Positions 27,667 through 37,461 of a stretch of 64,000 nucleotides of DNA are shown piece after piece. Each line of letters starts with the position of its first letter. Within the stretch, counting starts at the first letter, position 1. The stretch covers positions 186,001-250,000 of the forward strand of contig NZ_JAHXPT010000004.1 of the NCBI RefSeq assembly GCF_019431045.1, given 5' to 3'. The DNA is from Clostridium weizhouense. Its GTDB lineage: Bacteria > Bacillota > Clostridia > Clostridiales > Clostridiaceae. A model generated the notes under the pieces. That model was not told the DNA's origin. It saw only the letters and a list, made by a program, of their open reading frames with translations, and searched no databases. Both the position numbers and the translations under genes were made by a program.

Positions 27667-27705
27667 AGTCTGTGTTATATTTAATTTCATAATCTAACAC
27701 AGACT
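27667..27705 (+). terminator. Intrinsic terminator of the PTS gene
   Basis: AGTCTGTGTTA and its complement (27667-27677, 27695-27705) pair 25 bases past the stop, followed by TTATTTTT. Confidence 0.8.
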
Positions 27706-27730
27706 TTATTTTTATATTTTCTAAAATAAG

Positions 27731-27766
27731 ATTAGGTGTATTAAACATAAATTTAATACACCTAAT
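27731..27766. terminator. Intrinsic terminator between convergent genes
   Basis: Perfect 15-base arms (27731-27745, 27752-27766) enclose a six-base loop, 16 bases past the stop of the stomatin-like gene on the reverse strand. Confidence 0.75.
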
Positions 27767-27782
27767 TTTGATTAACTAATTT

Positions 27783-28724
27783 TTATTTTTTTACAACATC
27801 TTTTAATGTATCAGCTATAGCTGCTAAGCTACCTAATGATGATAATGTTTCATTAGGTAATATAAGTTTATTAGCTGGATTTGTAGCCATTTCTTTAAGA
27901 GCCTCAACTTGTTTTATAGCGATAACTCTTTCATCTGTTCCTGATTCAATAATAGCTGTATTTACTTTTCTTATAGCTTCTGATTCAGCAATTGCTATTT
28001 GTTCTATAGCTTTTGCCTTACCTTCTGCTTCTAATAATTGAGATTCCTTTAATCCTTCTGCTCTTCTAATGTTAGCTTGTTTTTCTGCTTCTGCTCTAAG
28101 TATTTGAGATTGCTTTTCACCTTCTGCTTTTTCAATTTGTGATTGTCTAAGACCTTCTGCTTGAAGAATCATTGCTCTCTTATCTCTCTCAGCTTTCATT
28201 TGTTTTTCCATAGCTTGTTGAATTTCTGCTGGTGGAACTATATTTTTAATTTCTACTGAAAGTATCTTTATACCATATGCATCTGTAACCTCATCAATAA
28301 TACTTAATAAGTCTTGATTTATTCTATCTCTTCCTGATAATACTTCATCTAAAGTCATATTACCTACTATGTTTCTCATATTAGTTGTAGATGAATAAAC
28401 TATACCTGATCTATAATCTTCAATATTATATACAGCATCCTTTGCATTTAACACTTTATAAAATATAACATTATCAACTGAAATTTTAACATTATCCTTA
28501 GTAATAACTGATTGCGGTGGCACATCTAATATTTGTTGTTTTGTTGAAATCTTTTTTCTAGTAAAATCAACAAAAGGAATAAGAAAATGCCATCCTGGTT
28601 CTAGTATTCTGCTAAACTGACCAAATCTTTCTACAACACATAAGTATCCAGTATTTACGATTTTGATTGAAGCAAAAATTGTAAGTATTATAAATATTAA
28701 TATTATTGGTAAAATAATAATCAT
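27783..28724 (-). CDS. SPFH/stomatin-like membrane protease-associated protein (QmcA type)
   Basis: The 313-residue protein has one N-terminal membrane anchor, then an SPFH domain ('VVERFGQFSRILEPGWHFLI', 'ISTKQQILDVPPQSVITKDN'). A long Ala/Glu/Gln-rich coiled coil ('EGLRQSQIEKAEGEKQSQ') and a short C-terminal tail follow. Such proteins oligomerise in the membrane and organise microdomains or modulate proteases. The gene is paired with an NfeD gene, the standard partner; the stop of NfeD and this start share one base. No regulatory site is seen other than the NfeD start region. Confidence 0.92.
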   Translation of the reverse strand: MIIILPIILIFIILTIFASIKIVNTGYLCVVERFGQFSRILEPGWHFLIPFVDFTRKKISTKQQILDVPPQSVITKDNVKISVDNVIFYKVLNAKDAVYNIEDYRSGIVYSSTTNMRNIVGNMTLDEVLSGRDRINQDLLSIIDEVTDAYGIKILSVEIKNIVPPAEIQQAMEKQMKAERDKRAMILQAEGLRQSQIEKAEGEKQSQILRAEAEKQANIRRAEGLKESQLLEAEGKAKAIEQIAIAESEAIRKVNTAIIESGTDERVIAIKQVEALKEMATNPANKLILPNETLSSLGSLAAIADTLKDVVKK

Positions 28725-29161
28725 TATTTTTTACCCCCTTCTATTTTTTTAATTTTTAATTTTGTTCCTTGAATTCCTGTAATGCAAAATTTTTCTCCAG
28801 CATTTATTGAATCACCTAAATTTATTACTGTCCAATAAATTCCTCCTACCTTTATAATTCCTTTTTCATGAATTTCTTCTTCTGCTAACTGTTCTTTCCC
28901 TATATAGGTTTCTTCCATAAGAGGTATTTTATGTGCAGAGTTTTTATATTTCTTTTTTATTAAAGGATATCCAATTGATGTTGCAATAATACTTACAACT
29001 AAAAATATTACTACTTGAACTAAAAAAGATGCATCTAAAGTTGCTGCAATAATAGCCGTTATTGCTCCTATTGAAAACCATACAAATAAAAAACTACTAG
29101 TAAAAACATCTACTAAAAATGCAGAAATTCCTAATATAATCCAAAACATTAGACTAGTCAT
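28724..29161 (-). CDS. NfeD-family membrane protein
   Basis: The 145-residue product is the short NfeD type without the ClpP-like protease part. About four hydrophobic segments occupy residues 5-70, with the typical 'FWIILGISAFLVDVFTSSF' start. A soluble OB-fold domain follows ('EEEIHEKGIIKVGGIYWTV', 'CITGIQGTKLKIKKI'). NfeD OB domains interact with stomatin partners, and the partner is the next gene with overlapping stop and start codons. A strong GGGGGG site precedes the ATG. Confidence 0.9.
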   Translation of the reverse strand: MTSLMFWIILGISAFLVDVFTSSFLFVWFSIGAITAIIAATLDASFLVQVVIFLVVSIIATSIGYPLIKKKYKNSAHKIPLMEETYIGKEQLAEEEIHEKGIIKVGGIYWTVINLGDSINAGEKFCITGIQGTKLKIKKIEGGKK

Positions 29162-29433
29162 TATAATCCCCCCTCTTTATATTAGTTTTCTAATATTTCA
29201 TTTATCAGTATATCATCAATTTCAATATTATCCAACTAAATCATTAATTTAATCTTATTATACAGTATTTAAAACCTTTTTACAATATATTTTTTATCTT
29301 TTTATCAGTTATATCATTTGTCTATTAAATATATTCTAATTGATTTTAGATTATATTTAAAATATTATGGTTATATATAACAAATATTATTGGTTATAAT
29401 AAAAATAATACTAGAAATTGGAGTTGATATAAT

Positions 29434-31332
29434 ATGGATTTTATTAAAGTTGCATCTGCATGTCCAAAAACTAAAGTTGGAGACGTGGATTATAACATTT
29501 ATAATATTTTAAAATGTATAGACGATGCTAAACAACAAAATAGTAAATTTATAGTTTTTCCTGAACTTTGTATAACATCATATACATGTGGTGATTTATT
29601 TTTACAGGATTACCTTTTGAATAAATCAATACATGGAATACAACAAATATTAAGTGCAACTGAAGATTGTGATATGTTAATAGCAGTGGGATCTCCTTTA
29701 TTAATTGATAGCATTTTATATAATTGCGCATTTTTATTATTTAAAGGAAAGATTCTAGGAATAGTTCCAAAATCATACATACCTAACTATAGTGAATTTT
29801 ATGAAAAAAGGTGGTTTACTGAAGGTATTGGTATAGAAACTCATGAAATAGACCTTCAATTTCAAAAAAATATTCCTTTTGGAACAAATCTTATTTTTTC
29901 TTCAAACATAGCAAATTTTGGTGTTGAAATTTGTGAAGACTTATGGGTTACAATTCCACCTAGTTCATATTTATCACTTATGGGTGCAAATATAATTGGA
30001 AATTTATCTGCCTCTAATGAATTAGTAAGTAAGATGGACTACAGAAAAAATCTTATATTAAATCAAAGTGCTAGAGGCATATGTAGCTATATTTACTCCT
30101 CTGCTGGAGTTCATGAATCTTCTACTGATTTATTATTTAGTGGACATTTATTAATATCTGAAAATGGTTCTTTATTAAAAGAAAATCAAAGATTTCAGCG
30201 AGAAAATGAAGTTATATATTCTTGGATAGATATTTTTAAACTAAAAGCTGAAAGAATGAAAAATCTTAGCTTTAGAGATGCATCTAAGTTTACTGGTAAG
30301 AAACCTTGCCTTATTAAATTTAAATTTAGTAATGCTAGTATAAATAGCTTTGATAGATTTATAGCTAAACATCCATTTGTACCATCTTCTAAACAAGAAA
30401 GAGAAAATAGATGTAAAGAAATTTTTAACATTCAAAGTTCTGCTTTAGCAAAAAGACTTGAACATACTGGTTTAAAAAAAGCTGTTATTGGAATTTCTGG
30501 AGGACTCGATTCAACGCTTGCACTTCTTGTAGTAGTTAAAACATTTGAACTTCTTAATTTGGATAAAAATAATATAATTACTATAACAATGCCTGGATTT
30601 GGTACTACTGATAGAACTTATAACAATGCATTAACTCTTTGCAAAGAATTAGGATGTGATTTGAGAGAAATAAATATCGTAGATGCATCACTTCAACATT
30701 TTAAAGATATTGGTCATGATAAAAATATACATGATGTTACTTATGAAAATGTTCAAGCAAGAGAAAGAACTCAAATTTTAATGGATTTAGCAAATAAAGA
30801 AAGTGGACTTTTAATAGGTACAGGAGATTTATCTGAACTTGCACTAGGTTGGTGCACTTACAATGGAGATCACATGTCTATGTATTCAGTAAATCCTTCT
30901 ATTCCTAAAACTTTAGTAAGATATTTAGTAAAATATGTTGCTGAAAAAGAATCTAAGGGTGAAGTTGCTTATACACTTATGGATATATTAGACACTCCTG
31001 TTAGTCCAGAATTATTACCAAAAGATTCAAATGGTGAAATTGCTCAAAAAACAGAAGATATAGTTGGACCTTATGAACTTCATGATTTCTTCTTATATCA
31101 TTTTATAAAACATGGTTCATCAAAAGATAGAATATTATTCTTAGCCACAGAAGCTTTTAAAAATGATTATACAAATTCAGAAATAGAAAAATGGCTTAAT
31201 AAATTTATGTGGAGATTCTTTACACAACAATTTAAAAGAAGTGCTTTACCTGATGGCCCTAAAGTTGGTAGTATTTCTCTAAGTCCTAGAGGTGATTGGA
31301 GAATGCCTTCTGATGCAGCACCTTGGAAATAG
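29434..31332 (+). CDS. nadE: Glutamine-dependent NAD(+) synthetase
   Basis: The 632-residue enzyme amidates nicotinic acid adenine dinucleotide, the last step of NAD synthesis, using ammonia from glutamine. The N-terminal nitrilase-type glutaminase (about 1-280) shows Glu in 'VFPELCITSYTCGD', Lys in 'PKSYIPNYSEFYEKRWF' and Cys in 'VEICEDLWV'. The synthetase domain has the P-loop 'GISGGLDSTLALL' and 'GTGDLSELALGWCTYNGDH'. The length fits the two-domain form. The ATG follows a GGAG site. It stands alone between divergent and co-directional genes. Confidence 0.96.
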   Translation: MDFIKVASACPKTKVGDVDYNIYNILKCIDDAKQQNSKFIVFPELCITSYTCGDLFLQDYLLNKSIHGIQQILSATEDCDMLIAVGSPLLIDSILYNCAFLLFKGKILGIVPKSYIPNYSEFYEKRWFTEGIGIETHEIDLQFQKNIPFGTNLIFSSNIANFGVEICEDLWVTIPPSSYLSLMGANIIGNLSASNELVSKMDYRKNLILNQSARGICSYIYSSAGVHESSTDLLFSGHLLISENGSLLKENQRFQRENEVIYSWIDIFKLKAERMKNLSFRDASKFTGKKPCLIKFKFSNASINSFDRFIAKHPFVPSSKQERENRCKEIFNIQSSALAKRLEHTGLKKAVIGISGGLDSTLALLVVVKTFELLNLDKNNIITITMPGFGTTDRTYNNALTLCKELGCDLREINIVDASLQHFKDIGHDKNIHDVTYENVQARERTQILMDLANKESGLLIGTGDLSELALGWCTYNGDHMSMYSVNPSIPKTLVRYLVKYVAEKESKGEVAYTLMDILDTPVSPELLPKDSNGEIAQKTEDIVGPYELHDFFLYHFIKHGSSKDRILFLATEAFKNDYTNSEIEKWLNKFMWRFFTQQFKRSALPDGPKVGSISLSPRGDWRMPSDAAPWK

Positions 31333-31491
31333 CATGTTATCATTTTATCATTCTATTTTTACTTATTTTAATAATTTAGTAATATAATTACACTTCTCAT
31401 AACAAATTGTAGATTTTTTCTTTAAGTAGTGCTACAATATATCATATTAAATAAAGGTGATTTTAAGCCTATTAGATATGGAGGAATTAAC

Positions 31492-32520
31492 ATGGGGAAA
31501 AAAATTGATATTGATTGGAACAAACTAGGATTTAATTATATAAAAACAGATTTCAGATATGTCTCAGTTTGGAAAGATGGTAAATGGGATAATGGTAAAC
31601 TTACTGAAGATAATATGCTTCATATGAGTGAAGCTTCTACTGTTCTTCACTATGGTCAAAGTTGTTTTGAAGGACTTAAGGCATATACAACAAAAGAAGG
31701 TAAAATTCAATTATTTAGACCAGATAGAAATTCTGCTCGTATGAATGATAGTTGCAAAAAGCTTCTTATGCCTGAAATTCCTGAAGAAAAATTTATTGAT
31801 GCCGTTATGCAGGTTGTAAAAGCTAATAAAGATTATGTACCACCATACGGTAGTGGTGCTTCTTTATATATAAGACCTGTTATGATGGGAGTTGGTGATA
31901 ATATAGGCGTAAAACCTGCTCCAGAATACATATTTACAGTATTCTGTATGCCAGTTGGTCCTTATTTTAAAGATGGTTTAACCCCTTGTAATTTCATTGT
32001 TTCAGATGAATATGATAGGGCTGCTCCTCATGGTACAGGAGGACAAAAAGTAGGTGGTAATTATGCTGCTTCTTTACAAGCACATGCTGAAGCTGTAGAA
32101 AAAGGATTTACTGATTGTATATATCTAGATCCTGCAACTCATACTAAAATTGAAGAAGTTGGTGCAGCAAATTTCTTTGGAATAACTAAAAATAATGAAT
32201 TTGTTACTCCAAAATCTCCATCTATATTACCAAGTATAACTAAATATTCACTTCTTCATATTGCAGAACATTACCTAGATATGCCTGTATATGAAAAAGA
32301 AGTAGCAATTAATGAATTAGATCAATTTAAAGAAGCTGGCGCATGTGGTACTGCTGCTGTAATTACTCCTATAGGAGGTATTCAATACAAAGATAATTTA
32401 CATGTATTTTTCAGTGAAACTGAAGTTGGCCCAATAGTTCGTAAATTATATGATCTACTTTGCGGTATTCAAGTTGGTGATGTTGAAGCTCCTGAAGGTT
32501 GGATATACGAAGTAAAATAA
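31492..32520 (+). CDS. ilvE: Branched-chain amino acid aminotransferase
   Basis: This class IV PLP aminotransferase (342 residues) interconverts leucine, isoleucine and valine with their 2-oxo acids. The PLP lysine is in '[15 protein letters not shown]'. Other landmarks are '[15 protein letters not shown]', '[20 protein letters not shown]' and '[12 protein letters not shown]'. The ATG at 31492-31494 has GGAGG eight bases upstream; the frame is open farther upstream but that part is leader. No T-box or other riboswitch could be recognised in the 160 bases before it. The Liv transporter encoded later in the window may supply substrates. Confidence 0.95.
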   Translation: MGKKIDIDWNKLGFNYIKTDFRYVSVWKDGKWDNGKLTEDNMLHMSEASTVLHYGQSCFEGLKAYTTKEGKIQLFRPDRNSARMNDSCKKLLMPEIPEEKFIDAVMQVVKANKDYVPPYGSGASLYIRPVMMGVGDNIGVKPAPEYIFTVFCMPVGPYFKDGLTPCNFIVSDEYDRAAPHGTGGQKVGGNYAASLQAHAEAVEKGFTDCIYLDPATHTKIEEVGAANFFGITKNNEFVTPKSPSILPSITKYSLLHIAEHYLDMPVYEKEVAINELDQFKEAGACGTAAVITPIGGIQYKDNLHVFFSETEVGPIVRKLYDLLCGIQVGDVEAPEGWIYEVK

Positions 32521-32589
32521 TTTTATTAAAATAAATTATACTTAAAACGTAACTGTTATAAAACAAATATTTATAAATTTTTTATAAAT

Positions 32590-32639
32590 AAAAACCATAC
32601 ATATATGGAAGTTTATTTTCCTATTTATGCATGGTTTTT
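32590..32639. terminator. Intrinsic terminator after ilvE
   Basis: Imperfect 21-23 base arms centred near 32613 share AAAAACCAT at their base, followed by GTTTTTG on the forward strand. Confidence 0.6.
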
Positions 32640-32690
32640 GTTCTTGTGTATAGATTTTATCAAACAAGTAGACTTTAGTATGCTTAAAAT

Positions 32691-32730
32691 ACAAAGGAGT
32701 GATATAAAAATTTCTATATCACTCCTTTGT
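32691..32730. terminator. Intrinsic terminator between ilvE and the reductase gene
   Basis: Perfect 16-base arms ACAAAGGAGTGATATA and complement (32691-32706, 32715-32730) enclose eight bases. It probably terminates the reverse-strand operon that ends at 32771. Confidence 0.7.
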
Positions 32731-32770
32731 TAATCTATTCTTTATCTGCTTTTATTTGTCCTTTAATATA

Positions 32771-33514
32771 TTAAATATATCCTCCATCTGCTCTTATTAT
32801 TTGTCCTGTAATATATGAAGAATCATCACTACATAAAAATGTTACAATCTTACCAATTTCACTAGCCCTTCCAAATCTCCCCATGGGAATTTCTTCTTCT
32901 AAAGACTTCCTCTCATCTTCTCCTAAAAATGAATTCATCTTTGTATCTATAACACCAGGAGCAACTCCGTTAACTCTTATATTTGAAGGTGCCATTTCTT
33001 TTGCAAGAGACTTCGTAAATAAATTTATTGCCCCTTTAGTAGATGAATATAAAACTTCACATGATGCTCCAACTTCTCCCCACATAGATGAAATATTAAC
33101 TATATTTCCGCCCCCATTTGAAACCATATAAGGAAGTACATGCTTACTCATATATATAGTACCTAAAAGATTTGTATTTATAATTCCATTTATCTCTTCT
33201 TCACTTGAATCCATAAATAATCCAATAATACTCTTAGCTGCATTATTCACTAAAATATCTATTTTTCCTAATGTATTTATGGTGAATTCTATTATTTTTT
33301 TACTTGATTCATAAGATGATATATCTTCCTTACATAAAACAGCATATCCTCCAATACTTTTTATATGATTCAATGTTTCTTGTGCCCCTTCATCATCTTT
33401 AGAATAATTTATAACTATATTAGCTCCCTCTTTAGCTAACTCTATAGCAATATCTCTTCCTATTCCCCTTGAAGCACCAGTAACAATTGCTACTTTTCCT
33501 AATAGTCTTCCCAA
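32771..33514 (-). CDS. Short-chain dehydrogenase/reductase, FabG-like
   Basis: The 247-residue SDR has the NAD(P) motif 'TGASRGIG', 'VNNAAKS', catalytic Ser in 'VNISSMWGE' and Tyr-Lys in 'LYSSTKGAI'. The C-terminal 'GQIIRADGGYI' closes the fold. It resembles 3-oxoacyl-ACP reductase, but it is not in a fatty acid cluster, so the substrate is open. A TTG at 33512-33514 is the proposed start: AAAGGAG lies upstream and the protein then begins 'MGRLLGKVAIVTG', the normal FabG length. Longer in-frame ATG starts place the ribosome binding site inside the coding region. A degenerate copy of the 3' end of the gene follows the stop. Confidence 0.85.
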   Translation of the reverse strand: MGRLLGKVAIVTGASRGIGRDIAIELAKEGANIVINYSKDDEGAQETLNHIKSIGGYAVLCKEDISSYESSKKIIEFTINTLGKIDILVNNAAKSIIGLFMDSSEEEINGIINTNLLGTIYMSKHVLPYMVSNGGGNIVNISSMWGEVGASCEVLYSSTKGAINLFTKSLAKEMAPSNIRVNGVAPGVIDTKMNSFLGEDERKSLEEEIPMGRFGRASEIGKIVTFLCSDDSSYITGQIIRADGGYI

Positions 33515-33575
33515 TTTTCCTCTTCTCCTTTTCATTATATCTTTCTCAAAAAAATCTTTGTTTTTAAACATAGCA

Positions 33576-34511
33576 TTATTTTAATACATCATTAAAAACT
33601 CTAAAAGCATTTTTATAAAATATTTTTTCTATTTCAGACTCTTTAAATCCATTAATTTTAAGATATTTATATAATTTATTAAATTCTGAACAATTTTCTA
33701 TTTCAACTTCATTATCTATTCCATCAAAATCACTACCAAGTGCTATAACATCAATCCCACCAATATTTTTTATATGTTTTATATGGGTTATTATTTCTTC
33801 TAATGAAGATATTTTTTCTGTTCCTAAAAAATCAGAACAAAAATTTATTCCCATAACTCCTCCGTTATTTGCTAATAATTTTATCATTTCATCAGTTAAA
33901 TTTCTTGGATGATTAGTTATCTCTCTAGCATTAGAATGTGAAGCTATAAAAGGTTGTTTAGAAAATCTAACCAAATCATAAAATCCCTCATCAGATAAAT
34001 GTGATACATCTAGTATCATGCCTAATTCTTCTGCTTCTTTAATAAGTTCTATTCCCCTTTGAGTTAATCCATAATTTTTATATTTATAATTTGCATTAGG
34101 GTATCCAAGAGAATTAGGATAATTCCAAGTGATTGTCAATATTCTAATTCCTTTTTGATATACTTCTCTTAATTTTTGACTTTCTCCCTGAATTACTTCT
34201 CCTTCTTCTATTGATAAAAAGGCCCCTATTTTATTATTTTTTTTACATTCTTCTAATTCATTTAAATTTGTTACTATTTTTATTTCATTAACATAATTAT
34301 TAATTTCTAATTTAAAATTATTATAAAGTTTTATAAACTCTTCATAAGGTGATTTTGTTATATCCTGATCAATAAAAAAAGCAAATACTTGTGCTAATGA
34401 CTCTCCTTTTTTCAATTTATCAATATTAACCTTACATATATCATTTTCAAAATTTAATTTATTATAATATATTTTACTTGCTGTATCACAATGTAAATCA
34501 ATAAACTTCAC
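33576..34511 (-). CDS. Membrane dipeptidase (peptidase family M19)
   Basis: The 311-residue protein is a renal dipeptidase-like zinc metallohydrolase. Metal ligands are visible in 'IDLHCDTASK', 'LSIEEGEVI', 'LDVSHLSDEGF' and 'IASHSNAREI', with 'ALGSDFDGID' near the end. It should cleave dipeptides, including those with D-residues. No signal peptide is present. The start is GTG with GGAGGAGG upstream. The SDR gene follows 61 bases later on the same strand and may be co-transcribed. Confidence 0.9.
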   Translation of the reverse strand: MKFIDLHCDTASKIYYNKLNFENDICKVNIDKLKKGESLAQVFAFFIDQDITKSPYEEFIKLYNNFKLEINNYVNEIKIVTNLNELEECKKNNKIGAFLSIEEGEVIQGESQKLREVYQKGIRILTITWNYPNSLGYPNANYKYKNYGLTQRGIELIKEAEELGMILDVSHLSDEGFYDLVRFSKQPFIASHSNAREITNHPRNLTDEMIKLLANNGGVMGINFCSDFLGTEKISSLEEIITHIKHIKNIGGIDVIALGSDFDGIDNEVEIENCSEFNKLYKYLKINGFKESEIEKIFYKNAFRVFNDVLK

Positions 34512-34674
34512 AGTTAGTTACCTCCTCCATTTCAAATATATAATGCAAATTCCCCTATCTATAATCTTTATCCGATATGTAACATCTGTAAATTCTATAA
34601 CAATTGCACAATCATGAATAACACTTTTCTAACCCTCAAATGAAAACTAGTTGCACTGATGCTAAGAACTTTGT

Positions 34675-34712
34675 TTATATACAATATCAACTTGATTTTA
34701 AAAGATAGTTTA
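34675..34712. repeat. Dispersed repeat, family A partial copy
   Basis: About 31 of 38 positions match the right arm of the 8061-8167 element (TACAATATCAAC core, then a T/A-rich stretch ending ATAGTTTA). As there, it abuts the stop codon of the reverse-strand gene that follows. A left arm is not recognisable. Confidence 0.45.
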
Positions 34713-35630
34713 AATTTTTAGTCTATCTGCATAATATAGGTAGTTTTCTATTTTTTCTGAACCTCTAATTTTTTCTCTTTTTATATATAAACTATTATTT
34801 TCATCTACTTCTATACTCCATTTTACCAAAGAAATTTCTCCTTTTACAATCTCAATAGTAGTTATTGATGATGGAAATACACAACAACCATCATTAAAAT
34901 ACAGACCTTCCCCTACTTGTGGAAATATATCATTATGGGTATGTCCACATATAAACATTTTTTTCTGTCTTCTAGAAATTATATCTAATATATCATCAAT
35001 TTTACTACCTTTGTTATAATTATTAGCTGGACTTATTGGAGCCTTAAAACCAGCAATACCTTCTAAAAATCTCCATAAATATCGTACTAAAAATCTGCTC
35101 ACTTTCCAAAGCTGACAATTCATAAAATCAACTTGATGACCGTGAAAAACAAGTATATCCTTCTTCATTGGAGTATATCTAAGTATAATACTCTCATAAA
35201 ATGTTACATTATTATATAATTCTAATAATTCTTTTCCAATACCATGACCGACTTTATTGAAAACTTTTTCCTGTTTATAAACAAAATCTGGATTTGATTT
35301 TATCATATCATGATTTCCATAAATTAAGTATAACCTCTTATCTTTATTAAATTTATTTAATATCTTAAAAATTTCCTTATAATGAAATGAAATGTCTAAA
35401 CAATTTTTATTTTTCCATAATTCATCACCATCTCCTACTTCGATTAATTTATATCCATCTCTAAAATAATATCCAAGAGCAGCTTTATATATATTCTTAT
35501 TTATTCTTAAAGAATCAGCATTGCCCCCATCGCCTCTATGAACATCACTTATAAATACCAATTTAGAATTTTTATCAAACTCTACTACCTTTCCATTTTT
35601 TGATATTCTCTCTATAAATTTATCTACCAT
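34710..35630 (-). CDS. Metallophosphoesterase
   Basis: The 306-residue protein is a calcineurin-like phosphoesterase. Dinuclear metal-site motifs appear in order: 'FISDVHRGDGGNAD', 'VGDGDELW', 'YGNHDMI', 'VFHGHQVD' and 'ICGHTHND'. It has no signal peptide or membrane span. The substrate is unknown; the layout resembles UDP-2,3-diacylglucosamine hydrolase relatives found in bacteria without lipid A. It is monocistronic, with its stop codon overlapping the end of a family A repeat. Confidence 0.85.
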   Translation of the reverse strand: MVDKFIERISKNGKVVEFDKNSKLVFISDVHRGDGGNADSLRINKNIYKAALGYYFRDGYKLIEVGDGDELWKNKNCLDISFHYKEIFKILNKFNKDKRLYLIYGNHDMIKSNPDFVYKQEKVFNKVGHGIGKELLELYNNVTFYESIILRYTPMKKDILVFHGHQVDFMNCQLWKVSRFLVRYLWRFLEGIAGFKAPISPANNYNKGSKIDDILDIISRRQKKMFICGHTHNDIFPQVGEGLYFNDGCCVFPSSITTIEIVKGEISLVKWSIEVDENNSLYIKREKIRGSEKIENYLYYADRLKI

Positions 35631-35984
35631 ACTCCTAACCTAGCATAAATTAATTCTTTTTATTATATGAATAAAAAGAAAAATTGATAAAATATATTTG
35701 ATTTTATCAATTCTTAAAAGAAAAAGAAATGCCACTATAACAAGTTTTATTAGATATTTAATTAGAATTTCAGACCTGTAAAACTCTATAAAAGATTATA
35801 AATAACTTAATTAGAACATATATCATATAAACAAAAAATAACTGTAATAAAAATTATTATAACTTAATTCTTATTACAGTCTCTATATTATTTATATTTC
35901 AAGAAATAATATATTACTTTATTTCTATTGATTATTCAATTTATATTCTTTAAATTATATAATCCTATTAATATTTAATGTATG
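35631..35984. other. Intergenic region with dispersed repeat family C copy 1 and a terminator
   Basis: No gene is visible. Around 35745-35826 the sequence matches 54335-54420 in two blocks, AAAAGATTATAA and TAACTTAATTAGAACATATA, with similar flanks. A hairpin with 10-base arms ACTGTAATAA/TTATTACAGT (35841-35880) follows; on the reverse strand it is followed by TATTTTTTG and could terminate the liv operon. Confidence 0.5.
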
Positions 35985-36695
35985 TTATAATGATTCTCCA
36001 AGATAAGCTTTCTTAATTTCTTCATTATGTAACAATTCTTTTCCTGTTCCCGTTAATATTATTCTTCCAGTTTCCATAATATATCCTATATCAGCTATCT
36101 TTAAAGCTGCATTTGCATTTTGCTCTATCAAAAGTACTGTCATACCTTCTTTATTAATTTTTTTTATAATTTCAAATAGCTCTTTTACAATTATAGGTGC
36201 AAGTCCTAAAGAAGGTTCATCCATCATTATTAATTTAGGTCTAGACATCAGAGCTCTTCCTATAGCAAGCATTTGTTGCTCTCCACCTGAAAGAGTACCT
36301 GCTGCTTGCCAAGTTCTTTCTTTTAACCTAGGAAAAAGTTCATATACCTTTTCTAAATCCTCTTCTATACCATGATGATCATTTCTAGAATAAGCACCTA
36401 TTTTTAAATTTTCTAATACTGTAAGATCTGCAAAAACTCGTCTTCCTTCTGGAACTAAGGCTATACCCTTTTTAACCATTTTCTCAGTATTAATTTTTGT
36501 TAAGTCTGTCCCTTCATAATCTATATTACCACTTTTAGGTTTAACAAGACCAACTATAGATTTTAATGTAGTACTTTTACCTGCTCCATTAGCTCCTACT
36601 AAAGTTACTATTTTCCCACTTGGAACTTCTAAACTTATTCCTTTTAAAGCTTCTATTCCACCATATGCTACAACCAAATCATCTATTTTAATCAT
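35985..36695 (-). CDS. livF: Branched-chain amino acid ABC transporter, ATPase LivF
   Basis: The 236-residue ATPase has Walker A 'GANGAGKSTTLKSI', signature 'LSGGEQQMLAIGRALM' and Walker B 'LIMMDEPSLGLAP'. The phrase 'ALVPEGRRVFADLTVLENL' is typical of LivF. It is the last of five genes encoding a complete high-affinity importer, probably for leucine, isoleucine and valine. Its start overlaps the end of livG by eight bases. It acts at the inner face of the membrane with LivG. Confidence 0.93.
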   Translation of the reverse strand: MIKIDDLVVAYGGIEALKGISLEVPSGKIVTLVGANGAGKSTTLKSIVGLVKPKSGNIDYEGTDLTKINTEKMVKKGIALVPEGRRVFADLTVLENLKIGAYSRNDHHGIEEDLEKVYELFPRLKERTWQAAGTLSGGEQQMLAIGRALMSRPKLIMMDEPSLGLAPIIVKELFEIIKKINKEGMTVLLIEQNANAALKIADIGYIMETGRIILTGTGKELLHNEEIKKAYLGESL

Positions 36696-37458
36696 CTTCA
36701 GATACCCCCAAATAAGCTTCTATAACTTTTTTATCATTTTGTATTTCAGTAGGTGTTCCTTTAGCTATAGTTATTCCATATTCAAAAACTTGTATTTTAT
36801 CTGATAATCCCATAACCATATTCATATGATGTTCTATCATAAATATAGATAATTTAAATTTTTCTTTTATTTCCTTAATAAATTCTGTTAATTCATCTGT
36901 TTCTGTAGGATTCATACCAGCAGCTGGTTCATCAAGAAGAAGAAGCTTTGGATTAGTTGCTAAAGCTCTTGCTATTTCAAGTTTTCTTTGTTTACCATAA
37001 GGAAGAGAACTTGCTTTTTCATTCTTTAAATCTTCAAGTCCTAATTCTTTTAGTAATGAAATAGATTTTTCAACCATATGTTTTTCTTCTCTTTTATACT
37101 TTGGTAATTTTAACATTGTTTCAATAAAGTTAGATTTAATATGAACATGATTTGCTATTAATACATTATCTAAAACACTTAAATCATTAAAAAGTCTTAT
37201 ATTTTGGAAAGTTCTTGCTATACCATTTTGAGTTATAATATCTTGTCTCATTCCAGTTATATCTATATTGTTAAAAATTATTTTACCTTTTGTAGGGGTA
37301 TAGACATTTGTTATCATATTAAAAGCAGTAGTTTTTCCTGCTCCATTTGGCCCAATTAAAGAAACTATTTCGCCTTCATTAATTTCAAGATTAAAATCTT
37401 TTACTGCAGTAAGACCTCCAAACTGCATAGTTGCATTTTCCACTTTAAGTAATGCCAT
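36688..37458 (-). CDS. livG: Branched-chain amino acid ABC transporter, ATPase LivG
   Basis: The 256-residue ATPase has Walker A 'GPNGAGKTTAFNMI', the family-typical degenerate signature 'SLPYGKQRKLEIARAL', Walker B 'LLLLDEPAAGMNP' and the switch His in 'MIEHHMNMVM'. 'GIARTFQNIRLF' is a LivG hallmark. It pairs with LivF to power the LivHM permease. It lies three bases after livM. Confidence 0.94.
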   Translation of the reverse strand: MALLKVENATMQFGGLTAVKDFNLEINEGEIVSLIGPNGAGKTTAFNMITNVYTPTKGKIIFNNIDITGMRQDIITQNGIARTFQNIRLFNDLSVLDNVLIANHVHIKSNFIETMLKLPKYKREEKHMVEKSISLLKELGLEDLKNEKASSLPYGKQRKLEIARALATNPKLLLLDEPAAGMNPTETDELTEFIKEIKEKFKLSIFMIEHHMNMVMGLSDKIQVFEYGITIAKGTPTEIQNDKKVIEAYLGVSEDD

Positions 37459-37461
37459 TAT

